Below, piece by piece: positions 15,755 to 27,172 of a DNA stretch of 64,000 nt; position 1 is the stretch's first letter, and each line of letters starts with the position of its first letter. The stretch spans positions 1 through 64,000 of the forward strand of contig NZ_LBMN02000006.1 in assembly GCF_001042485.2 (NCBI RefSeq). Direction: 5' to 3'. This DNA is from Bacillus paralicheniformis (lineage in GTDB: Bacteria > Bacillota > Bacilli > Bacillales > Bacillaceae). The notes under the pieces are model-generated. The model did no database searches. It was not told the DNA's origin and was given only the letters and a program-made list of their open reading frames with translations. The translations under genes were made by a program, and so were the position numbers.

Positions 15755-16708
15755 CTATTCTTTTAACAAATCAACAAGTAGCGAAGCGACTTTATGTGTA
15801 TCATGACGGATCACGCCATTCTCGTATGTCACAATCTGATCTTTGATGACCTCAAGCCCCATCGCAGACAGATCATCAATATTAAACTGGACGGGCTGTG
15901 CCTGCTCCTTCGCATAGCGTTCCCGAATGTCGTCCGGGATTTCCTCATTGTTGACGAGGATCGTATCGATAAACGGACCGCCCATATGCTGGTTAAGCGC
16001 TTTTACATGGTCTGCCGCACTGTAGTACAGCGTTTCTCCCGGCTGGGTCATTACATTGCAAATATAAACTTTTTTTGCCGGGGCGTTTAATATCTCTTCC
16101 CTTATCTTCGGAACGAGAAGGTTCGGCAAGATGCTCGTATACAGGCTTCCGGGGCCGAGAATAATCAGGTCGGCGCCGCGGATCACGTCAATCGTTTCCG
16201 GAACGGGTTCGATTTTTTCAGGGGTTAAAAACACCCGTTTAATCCGCTTCCCGTAAGACGGAATCGTCGATTCCCCTGATATGATCTGTCCGTCATCCAT
16301 TTCCGCATGAAGGACAACGCTGGTATTGGCCGCGGGCAGAACCCTTCCTCTCACATTTAAGACTTTGCTCATTTCAGTGACGGCGTGAAAGAAATCACCG
16401 GTTATATTCGTCATCGCCGCCAAAATCAAATTTCCCAATGAATGGCCGATTAAATCGCCGCCTTTAGAGAAGCGGTGCTGGAACAGGTCTTCAACAAGCG
16501 GTTCGACATCAGACAGTGCAGCGAGGACATTTCTGACGTCCCCCGGCGGGGGAATTTTCAGCTCGTCGCGCAGCCTCCCCGAGCTTCCGCCGTCATCTGC
16601 GACTGTCACAATCGCCGTGATGTCTACCGGCTGCTGCTTCAATCCTCTGAGCAGTACCGAAAGGCCAGTTCCTCCGCCAAAGATTGCGATTTTTTTCTGA
16701 TCTGCCAT
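15755..16708 (-). CDS. yvcK: YvcK/GlmR, UDP-GlcNAc-binding regulator of cell-wall precursor flux
   Basis: 317 residues from the ATG at 16708, one base after the rapZ stop; the longer frame to 16783 lies inside rapZ. CofD-like fold with [14 protein letters not shown] at the N-terminus and [14 protein letters not shown] near residue 45. Needed for growth on gluconeogenic carbon sources; it binds UDP-GlcNAc and stimulates GlmS. Translationally coupled to rapZ, which in enterics controls GlmS, so the pair sits at the entry to peptidoglycan synthesis. Confidence 0.95.
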   Translation of the reverse strand: MADQKKIAIFGGGTGLSVLLRGLKQQPVDITAIVTVADDGGSSGRLRDELKIPPPGDVRNVLAALSDVEPLVEDLFQHRFSKGGDLIGHSLGNLILAAMTNITGDFFHAVTEMSKVLNVRGRVLPAANTSVVLHAEMDDGQIISGESTIPSYGKRIKRVFLTPEKIEPVPETIDVIRGADLIILGPGSLYTSILPNLLVPKIREEILNAPAKKVYICNVMTQPGETLYYSAADHVKALNQHMGGPFIDTILVNNEEIPDDIRERYAKEQAQPVQFNIDDLSAMGLEVIKDQIVTYENGVIRHDTHKVASLLVDLLKE

Positions 16709-16709
16709 G

Positions 16710-17597
16710 CTATTTTCTGCTTTTCTTCTCGATGTCCCGGTGAGTAACATGAGTATAGTAGTCCTTTTTAAAATAATCGGCAAGGTATTCAGCCAGCGTC
16801 ACAGAACGATGCTGTCCGCCGGTGCAGCCAATCGCGATGACAAGCTGGCTTTTTCCTTCTCGCTTGTATGACGGAAGCATAAAGCTCAGCAGCTCGGTCA
16901 ATTTTTCAAGAAACTTTTGCGTTTCGTTCCATTTCATCACATATGAAGATACTTCCTGGTCTTTCCCCGTCAGCGGCCTCATGCTGTCGATATAGTACGG
17001 ATTGGGAAGGAACCTTACGTCGAACACTAGATCAGCGTCGATCGGCAATCCGTATTTAAACCCGAATGACATCACATTCACAGTAAAGGTATGTCCGTGA
17101 TCTGCCGCAAAATGCTGGACGATTTTTTCGCGCAGGTCTTTCGGCTTCATATCGGATGTATCATAGATGATTTGAGAACGGCCTTTCAGCTCTTCGAGAA
17201 GCTCCCGTTCCGTTCGGATGCCCTCAAGCGGCAGGCCAGTTGTCGCAAGGGGATGGGACCTTCTTGTCTCTTTATATCTTGAAACGAGAACCAAATCCTT
17301 GGCATCTAAAAATAAAATTCGCGGGGTAATCCAGGATGTTTCCCCAATCTCGTCAAGCGCTTCAATCAGGCTGTCAAAAAACTCGCGGCCGCGCAAATCC
17401 ATAACAAGGGCAACTTTGCTCATTTTTGAACTTGATTCCTTCATCAGCTCCAAAAATTTCGGCAGCAAAGATGGCGGCAGATTATCGACACAGAAAAAAC
17501 CGAGATCTTCAAAGCTTTGAATCGCCACTGTTTTTCCTGCCCCTGACATTCCGGTTATGATCACAAGCTGTATATCATGGCCTCCATTCGCATTCAT
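16710..17597 (-). CDS. rapZ: RapZ-family nucleotide-binding protein (YvcJ)
   Basis: 295 residues. Walker A GMSGAGKT at 16-23 and a conserved C-terminal domain with [13 protein letters not shown] (about 245-260). B. subtilis YvcJ binds and hydrolyses GTP/ATP and affects competence; E. coli RapZ is an RNA-binding adaptor for GlmZ decay. First of the four-gene run rapZ-yvcK-whiA-crh, 21 bp after the Nudix gene. Confidence 0.94.
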   Translation of the reverse strand: MNANGGHDIQLVIITGMSGAGKTVAIQSFEDLGFFCVDNLPPSLLPKFLELMKESSSKMSKVALVMDLRGREFFDSLIEALDEIGETSWITPRILFLDAKDLVLVSRYKETRRSHPLATTGLPLEGIRTERELLEELKGRSQIIYDTSDMKPKDLREKIVQHFAADHGHTFTVNVMSFGFKYGLPIDADLVFDVRFLPNPYYIDSMRPLTGKDQEVSSYVMKWNETQKFLEKLTELLSFMLPSYKREGKSQLVIAIGCTGGQHRSVTLAEYLADYFKKDYYTHVTHRDIEKKSRK

Positions 17598-17618
17598 GCT
17601 TCTCTCCCCCTCTTATGT

Positions 17619-18092
17619 TTATTCGCCTTGCGGGTCGAGGCGATAGGACAGCAATTCAAAGTCAGGCGTATACGTAAAGGTGCCGTGAAGCAGTCCTTTG
17701 CCTTTCAGCATAAAATCCAGAATATGGACGTCGCCCGGCGCCATCGGCAGGCTCCCGACGTCTCCCGCCTGATGCCACCTGATGATGCCCTCTTCCGATT
17801 CTTCTACATGTTTACCTGTATAATGATCGGCGACGAATGTGAACATCATCCATTCAGATACGACCTGATCATTTTCTTTTATGATAAAGGTGAATATCCC
17901 TTTCAGCTGCGGGTTCAGCACATACAGGCCCGTCTCTTCGCGGTATTCCCTGATGACGGCGTCCCTGACGGTTTCCCCGCTTTCCATTTTGCCGCCGGGG
18001 GCTACCCACCAGCCTCGTCTGGGCTTTTGCAGCAACAGGACTTTATCACCTGATGTCAGCACACAATTCGTCACTCTTTGCAAAGTTGTCAC
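17619..18092 (-). CDS. yvcI: Nudix hydrolase YvcI
   Basis: 157 residues with the full Nudix box GGKMESGETVRDAVIREYREETGL (about residues 31-54, G-x5-E-x7-REUxEExGU). MutT-like N-terminus (RVTNCVLTSGDKVLLLQKPRRGWW) suggests a nucleoside triphosphate or related substrate; a role as a decapping-type or 8-oxo-dGTPase cannot be read from sequence. Probably heads the transcript with rapZ; a TATAAT lies about 30 bases upstream of the start. Confidence 0.9.
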   Translation of the reverse strand: MTTLQRVTNCVLTSGDKVLLLQKPRRGWWVAPGGKMESGETVRDAVIREYREETGLYVLNPQLKGIFTFIIKENDQVVSEWMMFTFVADHYTGKHVEESEEGIIRWHQAGDVGSLPMAPGDVHILDFMLKGKGLLHGTFTYTPDFELLSYRLDPQGE

Positions 18093-18370
18093 CCATCCTT
18101 TTATTCCTTCAATTCTTTTTTCTATTATACCGTTTCCTGTCCCCGCTCACAATGAACATGCAGTTCCGCCGCGAAAATCGCTTTTTTCCGGACTGCTTTA
18201 AGGCTTTTTCCGGGTAAAACTTAAAGAAACGGCTTTTTCAGCGAATGGAAGCGCTTGCGAAAACCGTTCTTTTATTCTATTTTACAGCAAAAATGGACGT
18301 TTCAATATTGAAATTTGAACAACTTGTGAAATTTGTAAAAATTTCTCTTTAAGGAAAAATAAAACAAAAA
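18093..18370. other. Intergenic region between trxB and yvcI
   Basis: About 280 bases. The left-reading promoter of yvcI is likely here: the minus strand carries TATAAT at about 18122-18127. An imperfect inverted repeat around 18215-18275 (GGCTTTTTC...GAAAACCGTTC) has no T-tract. No gene is supportable. Confidence 0.45.
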
Positions 18371-18394
18371 AAGGACACGGATAAGATCATCCGT
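18364..18394 (-). terminator. trxB terminator
   Basis: On the minus strand CACGGAT-GATCTT-ATCCGTG followed by TCC and seven T residues, about 110 bases after the trxB stop, with an unassigned 3' untranslated stretch in between. Confidence 0.75.
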
Positions 18395-18502
18395 GCCAAT
18401 AAAATTCATTATAAAAGGGGGTCAATTACTATACCCATCATAACGAATAATTGTTTCACTGGTGTTACAGGGCGGTTAAATCATGATGACGATAAAAATA
18501 CG

Positions 18503-19501
<999 letters not shown>

Positions 19502-19586
19502 TTAAATAAGATTCCCTTCTTATAACTTCCTTACCCATATCCTATAAAATATCATGAATAATCGCTATTTTTTTGCTCACATAATA

Positions 19587-19619
19587 AAACAGGCTGAACA
19601 ATGAAGTTCACACCTGTTT
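19587..19619 (-). terminator. yvcD terminator hairpin
   Basis: AAACAGG-C-TGAAC-AATGAA-GTTCA-CA-CCTGTTT two-part stem just left of the yvcD stop, followed on the minus strand by TATTATG; a weak T-tract. Confidence 0.55.
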
Positions 19620-21080
19620 CTATAGATGCTCTTTTAATGTACGTTCATACTTTGAAAGCGTTCTGGGCGATATTTGGAAAATTTTAGCGGTTTCGGCTTT
19701 TGTCAAACGCTCCTGATGCTCCGTCTTCCAAATGTAATAGATCGCTGCCGCAAGCCCGCCGGCATTTTTCAGCTGAAGCCCGTAAGCCCTGATCTGCTGA
19801 ATGACATGGAAAATCCAAAAGCACATGGCCTCCTGCTCCATCGCCGACTGATCCGCTTGTTCAATCGCTTTTGCAGTCCTGTAAGCAAGTAGCGCGTCTT
19901 TTGAATCAACGGCTGCACTGCTTTCCCCGTAAAGCACAAGCCTGACAAACTGATCTTCAAACGGCGTTTTTGCCATCTGTGAATCAAGCACCGCTTTCAG
20001 CTGGGCTTTTTCCCCTTTTCTTCCGCTGATATAGTACGCGGCAAGGCGCTCCTCAAGCGGCCGCTGGACAGGTTTCTTTTCCTTCCGTTCTTTCCACGGC
20101 TCCATGCGGGCGTCATCCGGATACTCTTCCTGCATCTTTTTCCATACAGACCGGGCAAATTGAGTGCGGCCGGTGTAGTAAGCTGAGCAGGCGAGCCAGT
20201 AATAAAAGGTCTCATCCCCTTCAAATCCCATGCGGTAGAGTGATTTCAGCCATTTATAGCCGAGATCGTATCTGCCGACGAGGGATAGCGTGGCGCCGAG
20301 CTTATACCTTTGCTCAAACAGCATCGGATAAACATTGGAAAGCTGTTCGGAAAGCGCCTCGACCTTATCGTCCCGTCGTTCATAGTGATAAAAAATGAGA
20401 AGATTGCAAAGCGCATGCAGGTTTCCATGGCTTTTTTCCAAGACCGAAAAAATCGTCGTTTTGGCTTTCTGAATGTCTCCGGCATAAAAATATGCCAGTG
20501 CAAGGTTGTTGTAAGCTGACCAAAACTCTGGGTAATCGGAAGTGATTTCTTCAAGCATCACGATCGATTCTTGAAGCTGTCCATTTTCCAGCAGTGATTT
20601 CGCCCGATCCTGTTTCAGAATCAAGTCGTCCTGATCGAACTGCGAATAGCCCTCATCTTCCTCTCCCATATCCAATAAATCAAGGAGCTCCGCATTTTCC
20701 TCGCTGAACTCGCCGTCCGGGTCTTCTTTTAAATAAGTCTCCGCTGCTTTGTAGGCTTCGTGAAAAAGACCGAGGTGCGCATAGTTGTTTGCTTTAAAAT
20801 AGTAGCATTCAGTCATTTTTTCGTTGATGTTCTTCAGGATAAAGTCCAAAAGTTCATTTGATTGCTGATAAAATCCCATTTCCGTGTAAATAACCGCAAG
20901 TTGGGACAGCATTCCCGTGTTTTCCGGTTCAAGAAAAATCGCTCTCTGAATGAGCTTGCTCGCGCGGGATAAATTGCGTTCTCTATATGCTTTGAGCCCT
21001 TTATGATAAAAATATTGCCCATCTTGGAACAGTTGGACAATTCTCGAATCTTTATGGTGTTCAGAAGTGTACTTTCCCAC
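19620..21080 (-). CDS. yvcD: Tetratricopeptide-repeat protein YvcD
   Basis: About 486 residues from the GTG at 21080, which follows TGGAGGGTATCT; the ATG at 21098 lacks a site. Several TPR units are visible in the N-terminal half (HKGLKAYRERNLSRASKLIQRAIFLEPENTGMLSQLAVIYTEMG; AYNNLALAYFYAGDIQKAKTTI), probably a protein-interaction scaffold. The C-terminus carries an HTH-like end (TKAETAKIFQISPRTLSKYERTLKEHL), so it may also bind DNA. No signal peptide. Partner unknown. Confidence 0.88.
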   Translation of the reverse strand: MGKYTSEHHKDSRIVQLFQDGQYFYHKGLKAYRERNLSRASKLIQRAIFLEPENTGMLSQLAVIYTEMGFYQQSNELLDFILKNINEKMTECYYFKANNYAHLGLFHEAYKAAETYLKEDPDGEFSEENAELLDLLDMGEEDEGYSQFDQDDLILKQDRAKSLLENGQLQESIVMLEEITSDYPEFWSAYNNLALAYFYAGDIQKAKTTIFSVLEKSHGNLHALCNLLIFYHYERRDDKVEALSEQLSNVYPMLFEQRYKLGATLSLVGRYDLGYKWLKSLYRMGFEGDETFYYWLACSAYYTGRTQFARSVWKKMQEEYPDDARMEPWKERKEKKPVQRPLEERLAAYYISGRKGEKAQLKAVLDSQMAKTPFEDQFVRLVLYGESSAAVDSKDALLAYRTAKAIEQADQSAMEQEAMCFWIFHVIQQIRAYGLQLKNAGGLAAAIYYIWKTEHQERLTKAETAKIFQISPRTLSKYERTLKEHL

Positions 21081-21374
21081 AGATACCCTCCATTTCAAAC
21101 TATATACCGTGAGTAGTATAACATAGTTCCCCGCCGGCTTAACAGGTCAAAAACAAGTTTCGAGAAAATTCTCTTCATTTTCCACATATGGTTTTTTCAC
21201 CATTTTATTCCGGACGTTTGGAGCATCGGAGCGCATAGGGCCTTCAGAAGGTTCAAGGTAGGTTTTATATCGGAAGTACGCTTTTTATTTTAACCAGGGC
21301 AAAATCTTTTTTTAGCACTAGATAGTGACGAATATACGTTCCCATTGTATGATCATAGAAAGGGGGTTCATCAT

Positions 21375-21854
21375 GTGAAAAAAAGCGGATCAATACAATT
21401 GAAGCATTTCTCGGAAGAACATTCAGCTGCGCTTCTCGAATTCGAGCTTCCTGAAGAACAGCATCGATTTACCGCGCTGCCGAAAGAGGTTTTAAAACGG
21501 ACGGACGGTCAGTTTCCAATCGTAATGTTAAGCGAAGGCAAGCCCGTCGGATTTTTTATCCTGCATGCGACCGAGAGGGTAAAAGACTACTCGTACAACC
21601 CGGAAGCCATGCTGTTAACGGCACTATCCGTCGACAGAAAGCACCAGGGAAAAGGTTTTGCAAAAGAAGGAATGCTCAAGCTTCCTGAGTTTGTCGCCAA
21701 GGCGTTCACCCATTGTCATGAAATCGTGCTGGTTGTGAACGTGAAAAACACCGCGGCCCAGCACCTGTATGTGAAAGCCGGATTTGCAGACACAGGGGAA
21801 AGAAAAACGGGGCCGATCGGAGAGCAAATCGTGATGAAATTAAACATCAAATAG
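21375..21854 (+). CDS. GNAT-family N-acetyltransferase
   Basis: 159 residues from the GTG at 21375 (MKKSGSIQLKHFSEEH); GGGGG lies eight bases upstream. Motif A is ALSVDRKHQGKGFAKEGML (about residues 88-106), the acetyl-CoA pyrophosphate loop, followed by IVLVVNVKNTAAQHLYVKAGFADTGE. Substrate not readable. Single gene; convergent with the histidine operon. A short inverted repeat CACTA-GA-TAGTG is at 21317-21328 upstream. Confidence 0.85.
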   Translation: MKKSGSIQLKHFSEEHSAALLEFELPEEQHRFTALPKEVLKRTDGQFPIVMLSEGKPVGFFILHATERVKDYSYNPEAMLLTALSVDRKHQGKGFAKEGMLKLPEFVAKAFTHCHEIVLVVNVKNTAAQHLYVKAGFADTGERKTGPIGEQIVMKLNIK

Positions 21855-21870
21855 CTCCCCTATCGGGAAA

Positions 21871-21901
21871 ACACCCAAAAGGCAGTTTGCTTTTTAGGTG
21901 T
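21871..21901 (-). terminator. Terminator of the histidine operon
   Basis: The minus strand forms ACACCTAAAAAGC-AAACT-GCCTTTTGGGTGT (12 of 13 paired), followed by TTTTCC. It lies between convergent genes and may work on both strands. Confidence 0.7.
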
Positions 21902-21912
21902 AAGCAATACGC

Positions 21913-22545
21913 TTATGATTCAGCGCCTTCATGGCGCTCTTTCAGGACGCCAAGCACATCATCAAGCGGAAGGGACTGCTCCCTCAGCAAAACGAGCAGA
22001 TGGTAAAGAAGGTCAGCCGCTTCCCATTTCAGCTCTTCAGAATCCCGGTTTTTTGCAGCGATAATGACTTCCGCCGCTTCTTCGCCAACCTTCTTCAAAA
22101 TCTTGTCAACGCCTTCACTGAACAAATATGTCGTATATGCGCCTTCAGGCATTTCCGCCTGCCGTTTGGCAATCACCGTTTCAAGTTCATTGATGATGTC
22201 AAAGCGGCCGCCGCCAGTCTGTCTGATATGTTCGCCGGGCGAGAAACAGCTGTAGCTTCCTGTATGACAGGCCGGTCCCGCCGGTTCGACCAGCACGATG
22301 AGCGCATCCTGATCACAGTCAAGCCTGATGTCTATCACACGCTGAATGTTTCCTGACGTCGCTCCCTTATGCCAGAGCTCTCCTCGCGACCTGCTGAAAA
22401 ACCATGTCTCCTTCGTTTCCAGCGTTTTTTCAAACGATTCTTTGTTCATATAAGCAAGTGTCAGCACTTCCTTGCTCACTGCATCCTGGACAATCGCCGG
22501 AATCAAGCCGGCTTCATTAAATGTCAACTCGTCTGCCTTGATCAT
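21913..22545 (-). CDS. hisI: Bifunctional phosphoribosyl-AMP cyclohydrolase / phosphoribosyl-ATP pyrophosphatase
   Basis: 210 residues: cyclohydrolase domain (about 1-115) with metal ligands in [26 protein letters not shown], and pyrophosphatase domain (about 120-205: ETVIAKRQ...[14 protein letters not shown]). Steps 2 and 3 of histidine synthesis. Last gene of the operon; its ATG overlaps the hisF stop by 4 bp. Confidence 0.96.
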   Translation of the reverse strand: MIKADELTFNEAGLIPAIVQDAVSKEVLTLAYMNKESFEKTLETKETWFFSRSRGELWHKGATSGNIQRVIDIRLDCDQDALIVLVEPAGPACHTGSYSCFSPGEHIRQTGGGRFDIINELETVIAKRQAEMPEGAYTTYLFSEGVDKILKKVGEEAAEVIIAAKNRDSEELKWEAADLLYHLLVLLREQSLPLDDVLGVLKERHEGAES

Positions 22546-23300
22546 CTTACATTCACCCCGCGCTCTTTTAAATAAGCTTTTACTTCTTTTACAGATGTTT
22601 CTTTGTAATGAAAGATAGATGCGGCAAGAGCCGCGTCCGCCTGCCCTTCTGCAAATGCATCATACATGTGGTCCGCATGACCTGCGCCTCCGGATGCAAT
22701 GACCGGGACTGAAACGGCTTCTGATACACACTTTGTGAGCCTGCAGTCAAATCCGTTCTTTTCTCCGTCTGCATCCATGCTTGTCAGCAGGATTTCACCG
22801 GCTCCCCGCTGAACGGCTTCCTTTGCCCATGAAACGGCCTCAAGGTCCGTCTTTTTACGTCCGCCGTGTGTATAAACATAATACTGATCAGCTTCCGGAT
22901 CGAATTTTGCATCAATCGCGACGACAATGCATTGAGAGCCGAAAAAGTCAGCGCCTTCCGTTATCAGTTCCGGACGGAGAACGGCAGCCGTATTAACGGA
23001 AACTTTGTCGGCTCCGGCCCGCAGGATCGTTTTCATATCATCCAAACGATTAATGCCGCCGCCGACGGTAAACGGGATCGCCAGCTTGGCCGCCACTCTT
23101 TCAACGACGTCAACCATCGTTTTTCTCCCCTCGTGGGATGCCGAGATATCGAGAAAAACAAGCTCATCAGCGCCTTCACGATCATATACTTCAGCCAGCT
23201 CAACGGGGTCGCCGGCATCTTTCAATTCAACAAACTGTACACCTTTGACAACGCGGCCGTCTTTTACGTCTAAACACGGGATAATTCGTTTTGTGATCAC
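22542..23300 (-). CDS. hisF: Imidazole glycerol phosphate synthase, cyclase subunit
   Basis: 252-residue TIM barrel: catalytic Asp in [16 protein letters not shown] (D11) and in [15 protein letters not shown] (about D130). With HisH it converts PRFAR and ammonia to imidazole glycerol phosphate and AICAR. 4-bp overlaps (ATGA) on both sides with hisA and hisI ensure coupled translation. Confidence 0.97.
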   Translation of the reverse strand: MITKRIIPCLDVKDGRVVKGVQFVELKDAGDPVELAEVYDREGADELVFLDISASHEGRKTMVDVVERVAAKLAIPFTVGGGINRLDDMKTILRAGADKVSVNTAAVLRPELITEGADFFGSQCIVVAIDAKFDPEADQYYVYTHGGRKKTDLEAVSWAKEAVQRGAGEILLTSMDADGEKNGFDCRLTKCVSEAVSVPVIASGGAGHADHMYDAFAEGQADAALAASIFHYKETSVKEVKAYLKERGVNVR

Positions 23301-24034
23301 TTTTCCGCCACCCTTTCAAGCGCTTCAGCCACGGTAAATTGATTGGTATACAGCGCTTTTCCGACAATGGCGCCAGAGACGCCTTCCGCAGCCCGGGAAG
23401 CGAGTGCCTCAAGATCGGCGAGAGAGCTGACACCGCCGGAGGCAATGACTTGTTTACCGGTTGCCCTGGCAAGCTCCACTGTACTGCTGATATTCGGTCC
23501 TGACAGCATTCCGTCAGTCGCAATGTCGGTAAAGATAAACACTTCCGCACCTTCATTCGCAAGCTCGCGGCCAAGCTCTTCCGCTCTAACGGAGGAGGTC
23601 TCAAGCCATCCTTCAGTCGAAACAAATCCGTCTCTTGCGTCAAGACCGATTGCGATATGCCGGCCGTAAGCTTTCAGCATGTTTTTGACAAACTCGGGAT
23701 TTGATACGGCCGAGCTGCCTAAGATCACCCTTTCAACACCTTGCGACAAGTAGTCATACACGTCTTTTTCGGTCCTGATGCCGCCGCCGACCTGCACTTT
23801 AACGTTGAGCTCATCAGCAATGCTTATGACGTGGCTGTCGTTCACTTTTTTGCCTTCTCTTGCCCCGTCCAAATCGACAAGATGAATCCAGTCTGCCCCC
23901 GCTTCAGCAAACCGGGAGGCCATATCCAGAGGGGAATGACCGTAAATCGTTTCTTTTTCGTAATCTCCCTGGATGAGCCTGACGCATTTGCCGTTTCTCA
24001 TGTCAATGGCAGGGTATACAGTAAACTCGCTCAT
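23297..24034 (-). CDS. hisA: ProFAR isomerase
   Basis: 245-residue half-barrel-duplicated TIM barrel: catalytic Asp in [14 protein letters not shown] (about D10) and [15 protein letters not shown] (about D130). Isomerises ProFAR to PRFAR. Homologous to HisF next door. Overlaps hisH and hisF by 4 bp each. Confidence 0.97.
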   Translation of the reverse strand: MSEFTVYPAIDMRNGKCVRLIQGDYEKETIYGHSPLDMASRFAEAGADWIHLVDLDGAREGKKVNDSHVISIADELNVKVQVGGGIRTEKDVYDYLSQGVERVILGSSAVSNPEFVKNMLKAYGRHIAIGLDARDGFVSTEGWLETSSVRAEELGRELANEGAEVFIFTDIATDGMLSGPNISSTVELARATGKQVIASGGVSSLADLEALASRAAEGVSGAIVGKALYTNQFTVAEALERVAEK

Positions 24035-24669
24035 TTTTTCACCTTCTGTTCTTGTGTAAGCTGCTTGAAACGCTTTAAGATCGACATGCCGACCGCACTG
24101 CTTTTTTCCGGATGGAACTGGGCGCCGTATACATTGCCAAGACCGACGACAGCGGGCACACGCACACCGTATTCGGCGCTGGCAAGCAAAGCCTCCTCTT
24201 CGATTCCGCTGACATAATACGAATGAACGAAATACGCATATCCTTCTTTCGTCTTTGGTAAAAGCGGAGAGTCGCGGTGGACCGTGAGCAGATTCCAGCC
24301 CATGTGAGGCACTTTTAAGCGATCTCCCGCTTGATCACGGTCTTTCAGTTTAACGATTTTTCCTTTCAAAAGGCCGAGTCCTTCTGACGCCCCGCGTTCT
24401 TCGCTTTCTTCAAACAAAAGCTGCATGCCGAGGCATATGCCGAGAAAAGGTTTTCCTTCGCTTACGGCATCTTGAATAAATGTTTTCAGGCCGGTCTGGC
24501 TTAAAGTCTCCATCGCATCCCGAAAAGCGCCGACTCCCGGAAGGATATAGCTGTCCGCTTTCTTAAGTTCATCCGGATGCTCGGACACGAAATAAGGAGC
24601 ATCGATCCGTTCAAGCGCTTTAGAGACGCTGTACAGGTTTCCCATTCCGTAATCTATGACACCGATCAT
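24031..24669 (-). CDS. hisH: Imidazole glycerol phosphate synthase, glutaminase subunit
   Basis: 212-residue class I glutamine amidotransferase: nucleophile Cys in [13 protein letters not shown] (about C80), His and Glu in [10 protein letters not shown] (about 187-189). Supplies ammonia to HisF. Its start directly follows the hisB stop. Confidence 0.97.
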   Translation of the reverse strand: MIGVIDYGMGNLYSVSKALERIDAPYFVSEHPDELKKADSYILPGVGAFRDAMETLSQTGLKTFIQDAVSEGKPFLGICLGMQLLFEESEERGASEGLGLLKGKIVKLKDRDQAGDRLKVPHMGWNLLTVHRDSPLLPKTKEGYAYFVHSYYVSGIEEEALLASAEYGVRVPAVVGLGNVYGAQFHPEKSSAVGMSILKRFKQLTQEQKVKK

Positions 24670-25254
24670 TTACAGCATTCCTTTCGTTGACGGAATTCCT
24701 TTGACCCGCGGATCGATCAATGTCGCTTCATCAAGCGCACGTCCCAGCGCTTTAAAAATCGCCTCGATCATGTGGTGGGTATTCGTACCGTAATGAACGA
24801 TGACGTGAAGATTCATTCGCGCTTCCAGCGCAAACTTCCACAAAAATTCATGGACAAGCTCTGTATCAAATGTTCCGACTTTCCGGCTCGGGAATTCGGC
24901 TCTGAACTCGAGGTGCGGCCTGTTGCTCAGATCAATCGCAACCTGGGCGAGCGCTTCATCCATCGGTACCATGCTCGAACCGTAGCGTTTGATTCCTTGT
25001 TTATCTCCGAGCGCTTCCAAAAGCGCCTGTCCGAGACAAATACCGATATCTTCAGTCGTATGGTGGTCGTCGATTTCAACATCGCCTTTCGCTTCAACTG
25101 AAAGGTCAAACTGCCCGTGTTTTGTAAATAAATCGAGCATATGTGTCATAAACGGGACATCCGTTTGAATATCCGCTTTCCCTTCTCCATCAATATGAAA
25201 GGATAATTTAATATCAGTTTCATTGGTTTTTCTTGCCCGTTCGGCTTTTCTCAT
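24670..25254 (-). CDS. hisB: Imidazoleglycerol-phosphate dehydratase
   Basis: 194 residues, the monofunctional form without the phosphatase domain seen in enterics. Metal-binding repeats DDHHTTEDIGICLG (about 68-80) and HYGTNTHHMIEAIFKALGRAL (about 160-180). The start ATG shares one base with the hisD stop. Confidence 0.97.
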   Translation of the reverse strand: MRKAERARKTNETDIKLSFHIDGEGKADIQTDVPFMTHMLDLFTKHGQFDLSVEAKGDVEIDDHHTTEDIGICLGQALLEALGDKQGIKRYGSSMVPMDEALAQVAIDLSNRPHLEFRAEFPSRKVGTFDTELVHEFLWKFALEARMNLHVIVHYGTNTHHMIEAIFKALGRALDEATLIDPRVKGIPSTKGML

Positions 25255-26534
25255 CAGTTTTCCTCCCGGTCTCTGGATTCAATTGCTCTTGCATGGGCTT
25301 CAAGTCCTTCTAATCTTGCAAAGGCCGCGATGTTCTCGGCATTCTCGCGGAATGCATCCCTGCTGTAGGAAATGATGCTGGAGCGCTTTTGGAAGTCAGT
25401 CACATTTAGCGGGCTTGAAAATCTGGCTGTGCCGTTAGTCGGCAGAACATGATTAGGGCCTGCAAAATAATCGCCCACCGGCTCTGAACTGTAGCGGCCC
25501 AGGAAAATGGCGCCCGCGTGTTTGATCTGTCCGAGCAGGGCATCAGGCTGAGCTGTTAAAATTTCCAAATGTTCAGGAGCGAGCTCATTGATGACGGAAA
25601 CGGCTTCATGCATCGTCTTTGTAACATAGATCAAACCGTGGTTGTCAATCGACTGCCGTGCAATCTCTTTTCTCGGAAGATGTTCGAGCTGTTCGTAAAC
25701 CTCTTTTAAAACAGATTCGGCAAGCGGCTTTGAGTCGGTGACAAGAATGCTCGATGCCATCGCATCGTGCTCAGCCTGTGAAAGTAGATCAGCGGCGATT
25801 TCCCGGTGGTTTGCCGTACTGTCAGCGAGGATGGCGATTTCACTTGGGCCCGCGATCATATCGATATCAACCTGGCCGAATACTTCCCGTTTAGCAAAGG
25901 CGACGTAAATATTGCCAGGTCCCGTGATTTTATCGACGGGGGAAATGGATTCCGTTCCGTAAGCCAATGCGGCAATCGCCTGAGCGCCGCCCATTTTGTA
26001 AATCTCTGTGACGCCAAGCTCGGCGGCAGCCGCCAGCACTCCCGCCGACAATTTGCCGTCTTTTCCCGGAGGTGAGGCAAGGACAATGCGATCGACGCCG
26101 GCAACAAGCGCCGGAATGACATTCATCAGGACCGATGATGGGTAAGCAGCCGTTCCGCCGGGCACGTACACTCCGGCTGAATCAAGCGGCGTAATTTTTT
26201 GGCCGAGCATCGTTCCGTCCTTGCGGTGGTAAAACCATGATGATGTGAGCTGCCGCTCATGATATTCTTTAATGTTTAAAATCGCCGCCCGAATAATCTC
26301 GAGATCCCGCTTTTTGAGCGTGGTGTATGCTTCCTTGATTTCCTTTTCAGAAACGCGAAAGTCGGCCACATCCGCTCCGTCAAATTGCCTTGTGAATGCG
26401 GAAACAGCTGAATTCCCGTTCTTTTTCACTTCTTCGATAATGCCGCGGACTGCTTTTCTTTGTTCTTCCGTTCCGGCGTCAATGGTGCGCTTTAGTAAAA
26501 CCGACGTATTTCCGCTGATGGATTTGATCTTCAT
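25254..26534 (-). CDS. hisD: Histidinol dehydrogenase
   Basis: 426 residues; two-step NAD-dependent oxidation of histidinol to histidine with bound zinc. Signature [15 protein letters not shown] plus [13 protein letters not shown] (about 225-260) and the His/Glu base pair in ELAPEHLEI (about 320). Overlaps hisG by 4 bp. Confidence 0.97.
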   Translation of the reverse strand: MKIKSISGNTSVLLKRTIDAGTEEQRKAVRGIIEEVKKNGNSAVSAFTRQFDGADVADFRVSEKEIKEAYTTLKKRDLEIIRAAILNIKEYHERQLTSSWFYHRKDGTMLGQKITPLDSAGVYVPGGTAAYPSSVLMNVIPALVAGVDRIVLASPPGKDGKLSAGVLAAAAELGVTEIYKMGGAQAIAALAYGTESISPVDKITGPGNIYVAFAKREVFGQVDIDMIAGPSEIAILADSTANHREIAADLLSQAEHDAMASSILVTDSKPLAESVLKEVYEQLEHLPRKEIARQSIDNHGLIYVTKTMHEAVSVINELAPEHLEILTAQPDALLGQIKHAGAIFLGRYSSEPVGDYFAGPNHVLPTNGTARFSSPLNVTDFQKRSSIISYSRDAFRENAENIAAFARLEGLEAHARAIESRDREEN

Positions 26535-27172
26535 TTTGCTTTTTCCCCTTCCACAATAAGAGAAAGTTTTGAAGCCATTTCATCGATGACTGCGTCTTTC
26601 ATTCGGTAGCTGACAGGATTTACGATGAAACGCGACGTGATGTCGCAAATTTTTTCGGTTTCAACCAGCCCGTTTTCCCTTAAAGTCTGTCCTGTTGATA
26701 CGATATCAACGATTCGGCCGGCAAGCCCGATCAAGGGAGCGAGTTCAATCGAACCGTTGAGCTTGATGATTTCCACTTGTTCTCCCTGCTCCCTGAAGTA
26801 GCTTGACGCGACATTTGGATACTTGGTCGCAACCCGGGGTGCAACGCTGTCGGCCGCCGTCTCTGCCAGGCCGGCTACGGCAAGACGGCATTTGCTGATG
26901 TTTAAATCAAGCACCTCGTAGACATCGCGTTCTTCTTCCAGCAGGACATCTTTGCCGGCGATTCCGACATCGGCCACCCCGTGCTCGACATATGTTGTGA
27001 CATCCATCGGCTTGGCGAGGATAAAGCGAAGGTTCTCTTCAGGCACTTGAATGATCAGCTTTCTCGAATCGTCGAATTCTTCAGGGAGCTGATAGCCTGC
27101 TTTTCGAAGCATATCGGCAGCTTCCTCAAATATCCGCCCTTTCGGCATCGCAATCGTCAATTCCTTACCCAT
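26531..27172 (-). CDS. hisG: ATP phosphoribosyltransferase, short catalytic subunit
   Basis: 213 residues, short HisG lacking the C-terminal regulatory domain, hence dependent on HisZ for activity and histidine feedback. Signature [21 protein letters not shown] (about 150-170). First committed step of the pathway. Overlaps hisZ by 8 bp, fitting a hetero-octameric HisG-HisZ complex. Confidence 0.97.
   Translation of the reverse strand: MGKELTIAMPKGRIFEEAADMLRKAGYQLPEEFDDSRKLIIQVPEENLRFILAKPMDVTTYVEHGVADVGIAGKDVLLEEERDVYEVLDLNISKCRLAVAGLAETAADSVAPRVATKYPNVASSYFREQGEQVEIIKLNGSIELAPLIGLAGRIVDIVSTGQTLRENGLVETEKICDITSRFIVNPVSYRMKDAVIDEMASKLSLIVEGEKAK

Noticed and set aside
18246..18259. cre-like site TGGAAGCGCTTGCG
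   Set aside because: Three mismatches to TGWAANCGNTNWCA, including both ends, and no catabolite gene follows; too weak to call.
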